This document shows positions 1-8,168 of a stretch of 64,000 bases of DNA, one piece after another; the first letter of the stretch is position 1, and each line of letters opens with the position of its first letter. A program made the position numbers and the translations under genes. Source of the stretch: an uncultured Alphaproteobacteria bacterium (GTDB lineage Bacteria > Pseudomonadota > Alphaproteobacteria > GCA-2731375); assembly GCA_951812805.1 (NCBI GenBank), contig CATOSZ010000009.1, positions 196,501 through 260,500 of the forward strand, written 5' to 3'. Below the pieces are notes generated by a model. The model was not told the DNA's origin, ran no database searches, and worked only from the letters and a program-made list of their open reading frames with translations.

Positions 1-52
1 AGTTATGCTAATCCACATTTTTCAAGTGATATGACAAGTGGAGCTGATAGGG

Positions 53-718
53 ATGAGCAGTCCTGAAACTGTCTTGTTGCATGCCTCAACCGAAATGGCG
101 CACTGGGCCAGACATTATGATGCGGCACGATTCGAGTTGACTGCGGTCATCCTTGCCATATCCGGAGCTGCGGTGAGTTATGCAATCAGCGCAGCGAATC
201 CTCGGGTAAGAAAACTTCTCCTGATCGTAATATCTTGTGTAGGCGTTTCGCTTTCATTGCTAAGCACGGAATATGCCCGCCTCTACTACGAACGATCGGA
301 TGCCGCCTTTAGACTTCGAATGCTTGCGATAGATTATCACACGAAGGAAAAGGATCCTGTTAATTTTAGTAAGCACAAAGTAATAAAACACACTTATAAA
401 GGTTACTTGACGGCCTTCGGTGAAAGAAGGCCGTCAATCGAGGAAAAGGAAGATAAAGAGGCCGCGAAACTCTTTGAAGAGTTGTATGGATCTCCCGGCA
501 TCCATCATTGGCGATGGTACATGCTCCCTAAGCTCGCCTCATCTCTTTGGTTGTGGCTGAATTTTGGTGTAGGATTCATTCTGCCCGTGGCATGCTTGCT
601 CCTCGGCATTGGACGTGATCGCAGTCCACGCCCGCCCTTTGGTCCCCCGCCAAATCCAGAAAACGGCCTTAACGAAGCATACGGCCCAAGTTCGAATGGA
701 GACCGGACGGTGACCTGA
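53..718 (+). CDS. Small membrane protein of unknown function, possibly SLATT-like
   Basis: I do not recognise this 221-residue protein with certainty. Two close hydrophobic segments lie near residues 27-48 and 55-72, followed by a charged, Lys/Glu-rich soluble stretch and a third hydrophobic segment near residues 163-186; the tail is Pro-rich. A membrane hairpin before a charged domain resembles SLATT-type small membrane proteins, but that is only a shape comparison. ATG at 53 is preferred over an upstream GTG at 38 because GGAG lies at 40-43, a normal distance upstream. The gene is visibly AT-richer than the rest of the window and has AT-rich flanks, which suggests horizontal acquisition. 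It sits at the window edge, so its upstream partners cannot be seen. Confidence 0.6.
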   Translation: MSSPETVLLHASTEMAHWARHYDAARFELTAVILAISGAAVSYAISAANPRVRKLLLIVISCVGVSLSLLSTEYARLYYERSDAAFRLRMLAIDYHTKEKDPVNFSKHKVIKHTYKGYLTAFGERRPSIEEKEDKEAAKLFEELYGSPGIHHWRWYMLPKLASSLWLWLNFGVGFILPVACLLLGIGRDRSPRPPFGPPPNPENGLNEAYGPSSNGDRTVT

Positions 719-867
719 TCGACAATAAAGAAATTTGATGACATCAAACAATAGAAGCGCATTAAAGGATATAGTTTCACGGTATTTACGGTGCTTTACA
801 GTGACAGAGCACTCATTCATCTCCTCACCGACGCACCGGCGACGGCGACGGCGACGGCAAGTTGAAC
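719..867. other. AT-rich intergenic stretch ending in a CGGCGA hexamer repeat
   Basis: No gene is seen here. The first 110 bases are AT-rich and look like a continuation of the low-GC island. Positions 837-858 hold about three and a half copies of CGGCGA, directly before the target duplication of the IS66-type element. Confidence 0.5.
860..867. repeat. Left target site duplication of the IS66-type element
   Basis: AGTTGAAC, repeated exactly at 2639-2646. Eight bases is the duplication size usual for the IS66 family. Confidence 0.9.
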
Positions 868-2638
868 GTAACCGGGGCAAAAGGCCGGGCCTGGGGACGG
901 GGGGATCTGGCCTGGGTATAGGGGTGAGTCTCAACGGCCACATCTTGTGAGGCTTCCGCGTCAAGTGACCAGATATCGATGTTCGCGGCGGGAGGTCTGT
1001 GATTCGATCCCGTCATGGCCGAATCGCTTCCGGATCTCGACGATCTTGATGTCGCCGCCCTGAAGGCGCTGGTTCTGACGCTGCTTGAGGAGCAGGCGGC
1101 CCTGCGTGCCGAGAACGCGACATTGCGCGAAGAGATCCGCCGTCTCAAAGGCCTTTCCGGGCCACCGGATATCAAGCCGAGCGGCATGGACAAGCAGGCC
1201 GTATCCCGGGGCCGGACGGGGCGGAAGGCGGGACGGCGGGCCAAGAAGGGCCGGGTTCCCATCGACGAGAGGCGGATCGTCCGGGCCGCCGTGCCGGCGG
1301 GCTCGCGCTTCAAGGGCTATGAAGACTATCTGGTTCAGGACCTGCTCTGCCGGCCGAACACTGTCCTGTTACGCCGCGAGCGCTGGCTGACGCCCGAGGG
1401 GGCCACGATCGTGGCGCCGCTGCCGGCGGGGACGCGCGGCCACTTCGGCCCGGCGCTCAGGCGTTTCGTGCTGGCGCTCTATCATGGCGGCCAGACCAGC
1501 GCGGAGCGCTTGGCGCGGCTCTTGGACGACCTCGGCATCAAGATCTCCAAGCGCCAGGTGGTGCGGTTGTTGAACGAGGGCCATGACGGCTTCGTCGCCG
1601 AGGGCGAGGCGGTGCTGCGCGCCGGCCTGGAGACGGCGCCCTGGATCAGCGTCGACGATACCGGCGCCCGCCACGCCAACCGCAACGGGGTGACGAGCGG
1701 GATCGGCAACGACGCCTTCGCTTGGTTCGCCACGACGTTTTCCAAGAGCCGCTTGAACTTCCTGGAACGGCTGCGGGCCGGCCACGCGGACTATGTGCTC
1801 AATGCCGCCGCCTTCGCCTACATGGCCGAGCGCGACCTGGCCGCATCGGTGATCGCCCGTCTGGCCGAGGGCTGCCCGCGGCGCTTCACCAACGAAGATG
1901 CCTGGCTGGCCCACCTGGGGCGGCTCGCCATCACCGGGCACGGGGACGGGCGCGGGGCCGCGCGGACCGCCACCGAGGGGGCGCTGTGGGGCGCCATCGC
2001 CGCGCACGGCCTGCTCAGGGGCACGGCCGCGGGCGCCTGCGTCGTCCTGAGTGACGATGCTGGCCAGTTCAACGTCGGCCGCCACGCGCTCTGCTGGGTC
2101 CATGCGGAGCGCTTGATCCACAAGCTGATGACCTTCTCCCGGAGCCAGCGGCGCGAGAAGGAACACATCCAGGCACGGCTCTGGCAACTCTACGCCGATC
2201 TCAAAGCCTATCGCGAAAGGCCGGCGCCAGGACGGCGGGCCCACCTGGCATGCCGCTTCGATGCGCTCTTCGCGACCAAGACCGGATTCCTCCGCCTCGA
2301 CCGGCTCCTGGCTCGCCTGCATGCCAACCGCGACGAACTGCTCGTCGTCCTCGACCGCCCGGAGGTCCCGCTCAACACCAACGGCGCGGAACGCGACATC
2401 CGCGCCATGGTCACAAGGCGAAAATTCTCCGGCGGCACACGCTCCGAGGACGGCAAGCAGGCCCGAGACACATTCCTCGGCCTCTACAAGACCTGCCAGA
2501 AACTTGGCCTCTCCTTCTGGGATTATCTCGGCGACCGCCTCAAGGTCCCCGGCGCCCCACCCGTGCCCCCACTGCCGATCCTCGTCAGACAACGCTGCAT
2601 CGAAATGGCTTGACCGCCCGGGGTTTTGCCCCTGTTAC
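868..2638 (+). mobile_element. IS66-family insertion sequence, complete, single transposase ORF
   Basis: The ends are imperfect inverted repeats of about 23 bp: 868-890 begins GTAACCGGGGCAAAA and 2616-2638 read backwards begins GTAACAGGGGCAAAA. The GTAA terminus is typical of IS66. An identical 8-bp duplication, AGTTGAAC, flanks both ends. The 1771-bp element carries only the large transposase and none of the accessory tnpA/tnpB genes of classical IS66, so it belongs to the one-ORF type. The perfect duplication and intact transposase suggest a recent insertion. No gene can be rebuilt across the target site. Confidence 0.92.
1015..2613 (+). CDS. IS66-family transposase
   Basis: This 532-residue protein has the IS66 layout. 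An N-terminal Leu/Glu-rich coiled coil (about residues 10-47) is followed by a Lys/Arg-rich linker and a DDE catalytic core. Candidate acidic residues lie in SVDDTGARH (about 213), VVLSDDAGQF (about 347) and NGAERDIR (about 457). The C-terminal block KFSGGTRSEDGKQARDTF is characteristic of the family. The frame is uninterrupted and fills the element between its inverted repeats, so it is probably functional. It would catalyse cut-and-paste or replicative movement of its own element. Confidence 0.93.
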   Translation: MAESLPDLDDLDVAALKALVLTLLEEQAALRAENATLREEIRRLKGLSGPPDIKPSGMDKQAVSRGRTGRKAGRRAKKGRVPIDERRIVRAAVPAGSRFKGYEDYLVQDLLCRPNTVLLRRERWLTPEGATIVAPLPAGTRGHFGPALRRFVLALYHGGQTSAERLARLLDDLGIKISKRQVVRLLNEGHDGFVAEGEAVLRAGLETAPWISVDDTGARHANRNGVTSGIGNDAFAWFATTFSKSRLNFLERLRAGHADYVLNAAAFAYMAERDLAASVIARLAEGCPRRFTNEDAWLAHLGRLAITGHGDGRGAARTATEGALWGAIAAHGLLRGTAAGACVVLSDDAGQFNVGRHALCWVHAERLIHKLMTFSRSQRREKEHIQARLWQLYADLKAYRERPAPGRRAHLACRFDALFATKTGFLRLDRLLARLHANRDELLVVLDRPEVPLNTNGAERDIRAMVTRRKFSGGTRSEDGKQARDTFLGLYKTCQKLGLSFWDYLGDRLKVPGAPPVPPLPILVRQRCIEMA

Positions 2639-2646
2639 AGTTGAAC
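2639..2646. repeat. Right target site duplication of the IS66-type element
   Basis: AGTTGAAC, identical to 860-867 and directly adjacent to the right inverted repeat. Confidence 0.9.
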
Positions 2647-2812
2647 GGGCAGGCCCGACCACGGCAGATCAAGTGCCCGACACTGCGGTATTCCGTCTAT
2701 AACGCCCGAAAGTCCCGTGGACTTCACCGCAACGTGAATCGTCTTGCCGCCGGCCAACTGGCAGACTTCCGGGCATCCAAGCCCTTGGCGACGGCCACAC
2801 GAGGAGGCGGTT

Positions 2813-3403
2813 TTGCGGATATTGACGGGTGTTCTTCTGGCCCTGGGGCTCTTCGCCCTCCCGGTCCTGGACGGTTTTGCCGAGGCGCGCTACCAGCGCG
2901 GGCCCTTCACCGCGGCCGAGGCCAAGCCGGCGCCGGAATGGGTCGTCTCGGAATGGATCCGCGGGCCGGAGGCGAGCCTCGCCGACCTGAAGGACCAGGT
3001 GGTGGTGATCGATTTCTTTCAGCTCTGGTGCCCCGGCTGCAATCGCTTCTCCATCCCCCTGATGGGGGAGTGGGAAAGAATTTTTGCCGACGAGATCGCC
3101 GCCGAAAAGCTGACCCTCATCTCCATCCACACGGTCTTTGAGGGCCATACCTACCAGACGCCCGAACGCCTGAAGGAATATGTCGCGGAAAAGGGCATGC
3201 AACACGCCGTGGCGGTCGACAACCTGAGCCCCGGCAATCGCCTGCCCGACAGTATGATCCGCTACGCCACCCGCGGCACGCCGGAGATGGCCATCATCGA
3301 CAAGGCGGGGCGAATCCGCTTCCAGAAGTTCGGATCCTTCGACCCCAATTGGGCGACGGGCTTCATTCGCGAACTGTTGGCCGAGGCCGACGAGAACTCT
3401 TGA
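2813..3403 (+). CDS. Exported thioredoxin/TlpA-like redox protein
   Basis: The 196-residue product starts with a hydrophobic signal peptide or anchor (about residues 2-20), so it should act in the periplasm. A thioredoxin fold follows, with the redox-active CxxC in FQLWCPGCNRF near residue 75 and the cis-proline region in TRGTPEMAIIDKAGRI near residue 160. It probably reduces or exchanges disulfides of exported proteins. TTG at 2813 is proposed because AGGAGG lies at 2802-2807 and the signal peptide starts there; an ATG-like start upstream would add an arginine/proline-rich, unlikely N-terminus. The gene lies between the IS66-type element and a convergent gamma-glutamyltransferase. Confidence 0.75.
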   Translation: MRILTGVLLALGLFALPVLDGFAEARYQRGPFTAAEAKPAPEWVVSEWIRGPEASLADLKDQVVVIDFFQLWCPGCNRFSIPLMGEWERIFADEIAAEKLTLISIHTVFEGHTYQTPERLKEYVAEKGMQHAVAVDNLSPGNRLPDSMIRYATRGTPEMAIIDKAGRIRFQKFGSFDPNWATGFIRELLAEADENS

Positions 3404-3419
3404 ACCTGAGAGCGCCGCG

Positions 3420-5036
3420 CTAAACCAGCAGCGCCATCCCGTCGTGGTTCGGGTCGGCGAAGCCGGTCGGGCGGCCGCCGTCGATGCGGATGCCGTGCAC
3501 GCCGGCGAAGGGATAGCTCAAATGGCTGCGTTGGATCTCGTAGCCGTCCGCGGCCAGCACATCTGTCACATAGCGCGGAATGCGGTTGGAGACGTCGATG
3601 ATGTCGCTGGTCGCGGAGAAGCGCGGCTGCACGATGGCGTCGACGATCGGCATGTCGAACTCCAACACGTTCAACATCGCCTGCATCACCCCCATGACGA
3701 TCTGCGTGCCGCCGGGCGCGCCGATGACCAGCCGCGCCTCGCCGTCGCGGAAGACCATCGAGGGGCACATGGCGCTGAAGCGGCTCTTGCCGGGCGCGAT
3801 GGAGCCGGCGCGGCCCTGGCGCGGATCGAACACCGCCATGCAGCCGTTGTACATGAAGCCGAGCCCCGGCGTGATGACGCCCGACGGCATGCCGAGCGAG
3901 TGGGTCATCGACACCGCATTGCCGTCGCGGTCGATGACCGAGACCTGGGTCGTCTGCTTCGATTCCTGCGGCCCCTGCAGCCGGGGGACATGCGCCTTTT
4001 CGCCCGCCCGGATGCGCGTGGCGAGCGCGGCCGCATAGGCCTTGTCGGTCAACTCGGCGACCGGCACGTCGACGAAGGCGGGATCGCCGACCCGCGCTTC
4101 CTTGTCGATGGTGGCGAGCTTCATGGCTTCCGCCACGGTCCGGATGTAGTCGGCCGAGTTGTGGCCCATGGCGGCGAGGTCGAAGGCCTCCAACGTGTTC
4201 AGCATTTGCAACAGCATGATGCCGCCGCCCGGCGGCTGGTTCGTCGCCACCTCGAAGCCGCGGTAGCTGCCGCGCATCGGCTGGACCCGGGTGGTGCGGA
4301 AGGCGGCCAGGTCCTCGGCGCTCAACAGGCCGCCGTTGGCGCGCATGTCGGCGACGATCTCCTCCGCGATATCGCCGGTGTAGAAGACCTCGGCGCCGCC
4401 CTCGGCGATCCGGCGCAGGGTGCGCGCCATGTCGGGGTTCTCGACCCGCTCCCCCGGTCGTTTCAGGGTGCCGTCGGGACGGAAATAGATCCGCCGCCCA
4501 TCCTCGGTATGGCGCAGGCGATCCGTCGTCTCCAGCCGGCCGAAGAGGCCCGGCTCGGTCCACCAGTTGTAGACATGCGGGCGGATGACGAAACCGCGGT
4601 CAGCCTCCTCGATCGCCGGCTGAACGATGTCGGCCCAGTCCCAGGTGCCCCACTCGCTCTGCGCTTCGTGGTAGGCCTTCAGGCTGCCCGGCACGGTGAT
4701 CGACTGATGGCCGACCTCGTTCACCCGGCCCTCCAGGATGAAGCCGAAGCCGTCGCGGGTCTCGGAGATGACGCGCTTTTCCCACATATCCGGCGTGGCG
4801 GCGGCCGGCGTCTTGCCGTGGAAGTCGATACATTCGTGCACGCCCTGGCCCGGCAGGTGGACCTGCAGCGAGCCGAAACCGGCGATGCCGCACATCTGCG
4901 GATCGACCACGCCCTGCACCAGGGCGCAGGCCATCGCCGCGTCGACGGCGTTGCCGCCCCGTTGCAGCACCCGCGCCCCGGCCTCGGCCGCCTCGGGCTG
5001 GGCGGCGGATATCATCGCGTTCTCGAGTTTTGCCAT
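3420..5036 (-). CDS. ggt: Gamma-glutamyltransferase family protein
   Basis: This 538-residue protein matches the N-terminal-nucleophile gamma-glutamyltransferase family, which cleaves gamma-glutamyl compounds such as glutathione or acts on related acylated amines. The family block GGNAVDAAMA lies near residue 28. The autocleavage site, whose threonine becomes the nucleophile of the small subunit, is in QTTQVSVIDRDGNAVS near residue 365. A Gly-rich block (GAPGGTQIVMGVMQ) follows near residue 437. No signal peptide is visible, so this is more likely a cytoplasmic catabolic paralogue than the periplasmic enzyme. It starts 11 nt after the amidohydrolase gene on the same strand, which suggests one transcript. 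Confidence 0.88.
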   Translation of the reverse strand: MAKLENAMISAAQPEAAEAGARVLQRGGNAVDAAMACALVQGVVDPQMCGIAGFGSLQVHLPGQGVHECIDFHGKTPAAATPDMWEKRVISETRDGFGFILEGRVNEVGHQSITVPGSLKAYHEAQSEWGTWDWADIVQPAIEEADRGFVIRPHVYNWWTEPGLFGRLETTDRLRHTEDGRRIYFRPDGTLKRPGERVENPDMARTLRRIAEGGAEVFYTGDIAEEIVADMRANGGLLSAEDLAAFRTTRVQPMRGSYRGFEVATNQPPGGGIMLLQMLNTLEAFDLAAMGHNSADYIRTVAEAMKLATIDKEARVGDPAFVDVPVAELTDKAYAAALATRIRAGEKAHVPRLQGPQESKQTTQVSVIDRDGNAVSMTHSLGMPSGVITPGLGFMYNGCMAVFDPRQGRAGSIAPGKSRFSAMCPSMVFRDGEARLVIGAPGGTQIVMGVMQAMLNVLEFDMPIVDAIVQPRFSATSDIIDVSNRIPRYVTDVLAADGYEIQRSHLSYPFAGVHGIRIDGGRPTGFADPNHDGMALLV

Positions 5037-5047
5037 GCGCCGGCCTC

Positions 5048-6280
5048 CTAGTCGAGCGTCGATTTGTGCACGCGGCCGTGCGCCATGATGAGGTCGAGGT
5101 GCCGGCCCTGGCCCTGCAGCAGGCGCAGGTCGCGCAAAGGATCGCTGTCGACCAGCAGCAGGTCGGCGATCGCCCCTTCCCGGATACAGCCGAGTTCGCC
5201 CTCGCGCTGGACCAGGCGGGCGTTGATCGAGGTGGCGCCGCGCAATACCTCCAACGGGGATTGCACGCGGGCGCGGATGGTGAACTCGTTCGACTGATCC
5301 TCGTGGCAGGCGCCGAGCAGGTCGGTGCCGTAGCCGATCTGCACGCCGGCCGCATCGGCGATTTCCAGGCCGCGCAGGCCGGCGGTGCGCACATCCTCGA
5401 TCTTGGCGATGGAGGCGGCGGGGAAGCCGAGTTTTTCGCCGTCCCGCGCCAGCGCGTCATAGGTCGCGAGCGTCGGCACCAGGAAGGCGCCCCGGCTGGC
5501 CATCAGCTGCGCGGTGTCCTCGTCGATCAGATTGCCATGCTCGATCGAGCGCACGCCGAGACGGACGGCGCGGTGGATCGCTTCCGGCGTATAGGCGTGC
5601 GCCATGACGTAGGTCTTCCAGCTCTTGGCCTCCCAGACCGCCGCCTCGATCTCCTCCTCCGAATACTGCAGGTTCCAGATCGGATCGGTTGGCGAGGCGA
5701 CACCGCCCGAGGCCATGATCTTGATCTGGGTGGCGCCGCGGCGAAGTTCCTCCCGCGCCGCCTTGCGCACCGCATCGACGCCGTCGGCGATGACCGCGAA
5801 GCTGGCGCCGGCACAGGCCGGGCAGCCGTCGCCTGACCAGGTGAGCGGGCGGAAATCGCCATGCCCGCCAGTCTGGCTCAGCGCATGGCCGGCATAGAAC
5901 AGGCGCGGCCCCTTGATGAGCCCGGCCTCCACCGCTTTGGCGAGCCCCCAGTCGGCACCGCCCGCGTCGCGCACCGAGGTGAAGCCCCGGTTCAGCATCG
6001 CTTCCATGATCAGCCGCGCGCGGGCGCCGGTCAGCATGGCGCTGTCCTGGTCGATGGCGCCGAGATCGAGGCCGGTGGCGATAACGTGGACATGGGCGTC
6101 GATCAGGCCCGGGATCAGCGTCCGCCCCTCGGCCTTCAGGCGGCGCACCCGTCCGGCCCGAATGCGCTTGGTCGAGATCTCGACGATCCGCTCGTCCTCG
6201 ACCAGGACGTTCGCGCCCTCCACCGCCTCGCCCGCCGCCGGGTCCAGCAGCCGGCAATTCTCGATCAACACCGTCGACAT
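5048..6280 (-). CDS. Metal-dependent amidohydrolase, imidazolonepropionase-like
   Basis: The 410-residue protein is an amidohydrolase-superfamily TIM-barrel enzyme. The metal-binding HxH motif is in GLIDAHVHV near residue 63. QIKIMASGG near residue 185 supplies a likely bridging or active-site residue. Further metal ligands are in VMAHAYTPEAI and SIEHGNLID (about 225-250), and the catalytic aspartate is in IGYGTDLLG near residue 318. This arrangement is usual for the imidazolonepropionase/Xaa-Pro dipeptidase-like branch, which hydrolyses cyclic amides or blocked peptides. It is the first gene of a pair with the gamma-glutamyltransferase, so the two may process one amide or peptide substrate; the substrate itself is not shown by the sequence. 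Confidence 0.87.
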   Translation of the reverse strand: MSTVLIENCRLLDPAAGEAVEGANVLVEDERIVEISTKRIRAGRVRRLKAEGRTLIPGLIDAHVHVIATGLDLGAIDQDSAMLTGARARLIMEAMLNRGFTSVRDAGGADWGLAKAVEAGLIKGPRLFYAGHALSQTGGHGDFRPLTWSGDGCPACAGASFAVIADGVDAVRKAAREELRRGATQIKIMASGGVASPTDPIWNLQYSEEEIEAAVWEAKSWKTYVMAHAYTPEAIHRAVRLGVRSIEHGNLIDEDTAQLMASRGAFLVPTLATYDALARDGEKLGFPAASIAKIEDVRTAGLRGLEIADAAGVQIGYGTDLLGACHEDQSNEFTIRARVQSPLEVLRGATSINARLVQREGELGCIREGAIADLLLVDSDPLRDLRLLQGQGRHLDLIMAHGRVHKSTLD

Positions 6281-6428
6281 GAAGCCACCTCTTCCTCGCT
6301 CACCCGGCAGCGCACCGCCGCCCGGCCGGCAGTCTATGCCCTCTTCGATGTCACGTCACAACGCAGACCGGCGGGACCGAAAATCCAGGTGACGTCCGCG
6401 TGACGGGACGGTGCGGGGCCAAGCCCCA

Positions 6429-7094
6429 TCAGATTTCAAACGGCGCGCCGTCGAACCGCTCGCGGACGGCAATGTCCTCGACCGGATTGCGACGCAATTT
6501 GGTCAGCAGCTTCTTCGGCCGGCCGAGCGGCACGACCGCGGCGACCGCATGGTCGCCCGGAATGGAAAGCAGGGATTGCACCGCCGGCTCCTCCGCCACG
6601 GCGAGCGTGGTGATGGTCCCGCCATAACCGGCCTGGCGCGCGCATAGCAGGACGTTCCACACGAAGGGATAGATCGAGGCGCCGCTGATGACGCCGACCC
6701 GGTCCAGCTCCTTGTCCATGGAGGCGACAACCTTGAGGTCGACGACGAAAACCAGGACGACGGGCGCCAGGCGAAAGGAATCGACCAGGCGGTCGACCGG
6801 CGGCGTCGCCGCGGCGATTTCCGCCGTCACCGTGGTCGGCAGGATCGAGTTCCACGGGCTCTCCCCCGCCTTGACCTGGGCGGTATAGCGCTTGGCCGCC
6901 GGTTCGGCGCACTTCGCCAGCCCCTCGCGGGTTTTGGGATCGCGCACGATGATCACCCGGTTGCCCTGCCGGTTGCCACCACTCGGCGCGAAGCGGGCCG
7001 TGTCGAGGATCTCGTGCAGCACCGCATCCGGCACGTCCTCGTCGGTGAAATCCCGGGCGGAAAAGGTCATCCGCATCACGTCGTTCAATTCCAT
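6429..7094 (-). CDS. Nitroreductase family protein
   Basis: The 221-residue product has the FMN-dependent nitroreductase fold. The N-terminal FMN-phosphate binding region contains RMTFSARDFTDEDVP, and RFAPSGGNRQG near residue 43 is the family signature. A second conserved region near the C-terminus reads QAGYGGTITTLAV, followed by VPLGRPKK. Such proteins reduce nitroaromatics, quinones or flavins with NAD(P)H in the cytoplasm. ATG at 7094 is chosen because AAGGAG lies 8 nt upstream; an ATG six bases earlier is too close to that site. The arsC-type gene ends only 35 nt upstream on the same strand, so the two are probably co-transcribed. Confidence 0.88.
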   Translation of the reverse strand: MELNDVMRMTFSARDFTDEDVPDAVLHEILDTARFAPSGGNRQGNRVIIVRDPKTREGLAKCAEPAAKRYTAQVKAGESPWNSILPTTVTAEIAAATPPVDRLVDSFRLAPVVLVFVVDLKVVASMDKELDRVGVISGASIYPFVWNVLLCARQAGYGGTITTLAVAEEPAVQSLLSIPGDHAVAAVVPLGRPKKLLTKLRRNPVEDIAVRERFDGAPFEI

Positions 7095-7129
7095 CCCCAT
7101 CACTCCTTTTTCGGCGTCGTTTCCCGCTC

Positions 7130-7477
7130 TCACAAAATCGCCAGCACGTTCTCCGGCGGCCGGCCGAGCGCCGCCTTGTCGCCGGCGAGCACGATCGGCC
7201 GTTCGATCAGGATCGGGTTTTCCACCATCGCCCTGATCAGCTCGCGACGTTTCAGGCTCTCGTCGGCCAGGTTGTTCTCGCCGTATGCCTTCTCCTTGCG
7301 CCGCATCAGTTCGCGCGGCTGCATGTCGAGCTGCTTCAGGATCCGGTCGAGGGCCGCCGCGCTCGGCGGCGTTTTCAGATACTCGACGATGTCCGGCTCA
7401 ACGCCCTTCTCGCGCAGCAGGGCGAGCGTCTGGCGCGACTTGCCGCAGCGGGCATTGTGGTAGATCGTGACGCTCAT
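7130..7477 (-). CDS. arsC: ArsC-family (glutaredoxin-type) reductase
   Basis: This 115-residue protein matches the short glutaredoxin-dependent arsenate reductase family. The active-site cysteine is in HNARCGKSRQTLALL at residues 8-22. The family C-terminal pattern NPILIERPIVL is followed by ALGRPPENVLAIL. The enzyme would reduce arsenate to arsenite, although close homologues include regulators and other thiol reductases, so the substrate is inferred from the family. GGGAGGG sits just upstream of the ATG at 7477. There is no arsB/acr3 or arsR next to it; the neighbour on the same strand is a nitroreductase. Its start overlaps the start of the divergent gene at 7476. Confidence 0.82.
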   Translation of the reverse strand: MSVTIYHNARCGKSRQTLALLREKGVEPDIVEYLKTPPSAAALDRILKQLDMQPRELMRRKEKAYGENNLADESLKRRELIRAMVENPILIERPIVLAGDKAALGRPPENVLAIL

Positions 7478-7982
7478 GGCGCACCCTCCCGGTAGACGTT
7501 TTCCTCGTCGGCGCCCGGTATACCACGGGCCGGACAAAATCGTCTCCGGCGGGCAAAGCGGCGTCGACCGCGCCGCCCTCGACGCGGCGATGGGGTGCGG
7601 GCTGGCACATGGCGGCTGGTGCCCCGGCGGGCGCTGGGCGGAGGATGGCGTCATCCCGGACCGCTACCGCCTGCGCGAGGCGCCCTCGCGGCATGTTGCC
7701 ATGCGCACCCGCCTCAATGCGCGCGACAGCGATGCGACCTTGATTCTCACCGCCGGCCCGGCCCGGGGCGGTACCCGCTGGACCGTGCTGGCGGCAGGGC
7801 GCCACGGCCGGCCCCTCCTCGTCGTCGACCCCTGTGGCACGCGCGCGGCGCGGCGCATTCTCGGCTTTCTCCGACGCCACCGGCCCCGCGTGCTGAACGT
7901 CGCCGGACCGCGCGCGAGCGAGGCGCCCGGGATCGGCGCGACGACCCATCGGCTGCTCGCGCGGCTACTGCGCGACGCTTGA
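7476..7982 (+). CDS. YpsA-like / putative molybdenum carrier protein
   Basis: The product (about 168 residues from ATG 7476) carries the block KIVSGGQSGVDRAALDAA followed by GWCPGGRWAEDG, which is characteristic of the molybdenum-carrier/YpsA-related Rossmann-like family that binds nucleotides or nucleotide-like ligands. Later conserved segments are TRLNARDSDATLIL and LNVAGPRASEAPG. The biochemical role of the family is poorly known. The gene is divergent from arsC, and the two proposed starts overlap on opposite strands, leaving no room for a separate promoter region; a GTG at 7467 is also possible. It lies directly upstream of dnaN. Confidence 0.7.
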   Translation: MAHPPGRRFPRRRPVYHGPDKIVSGGQSGVDRAALDAAMGCGLAHGGWCPGGRWAEDGVIPDRYRLREAPSRHVAMRTRLNARDSDATLILTAGPARGGTRWTVLAAGRHGRPLLVVDPCGTRAARRILGFLRRHRPRVLNVAGPRASEAPGIGATTHRLLARLLRDA

Positions 7983-8168
7983 TTTTCGCGCCTGCGACGC
8001 CACTTTGATTGCACGCTGCGGCCCTGCAAAAGGGTGCGGTGGCGAGCGGGCTCTGCTAGAGTCGCGGGCGGTTCGCAATCCGTCCGGCTCTGTCGGCGAG
8101 CGGGCCGCGCATCGGGTGGCGAACTCGCCGCCGCGATGGGTCAACCCACTGTTATGCAATGGAATACG

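Noticed and set aside
841-858. Hexamer repeat near 840 as a CRISPR or VNTR locus
   Set aside because: Only about three and a half short units without spacers. It is a simple microsatellite-like run next to an IS66 target site.
3444-5051. Long open frame on the plus strand opposite the gamma-glutamyltransferase gene
   Set aside because: It is an antisense frame of a GC-rich gene: low-complexity Arg/Gly/Ala/Val-rich translation with no motif, while the minus strand encodes a clear family protein.
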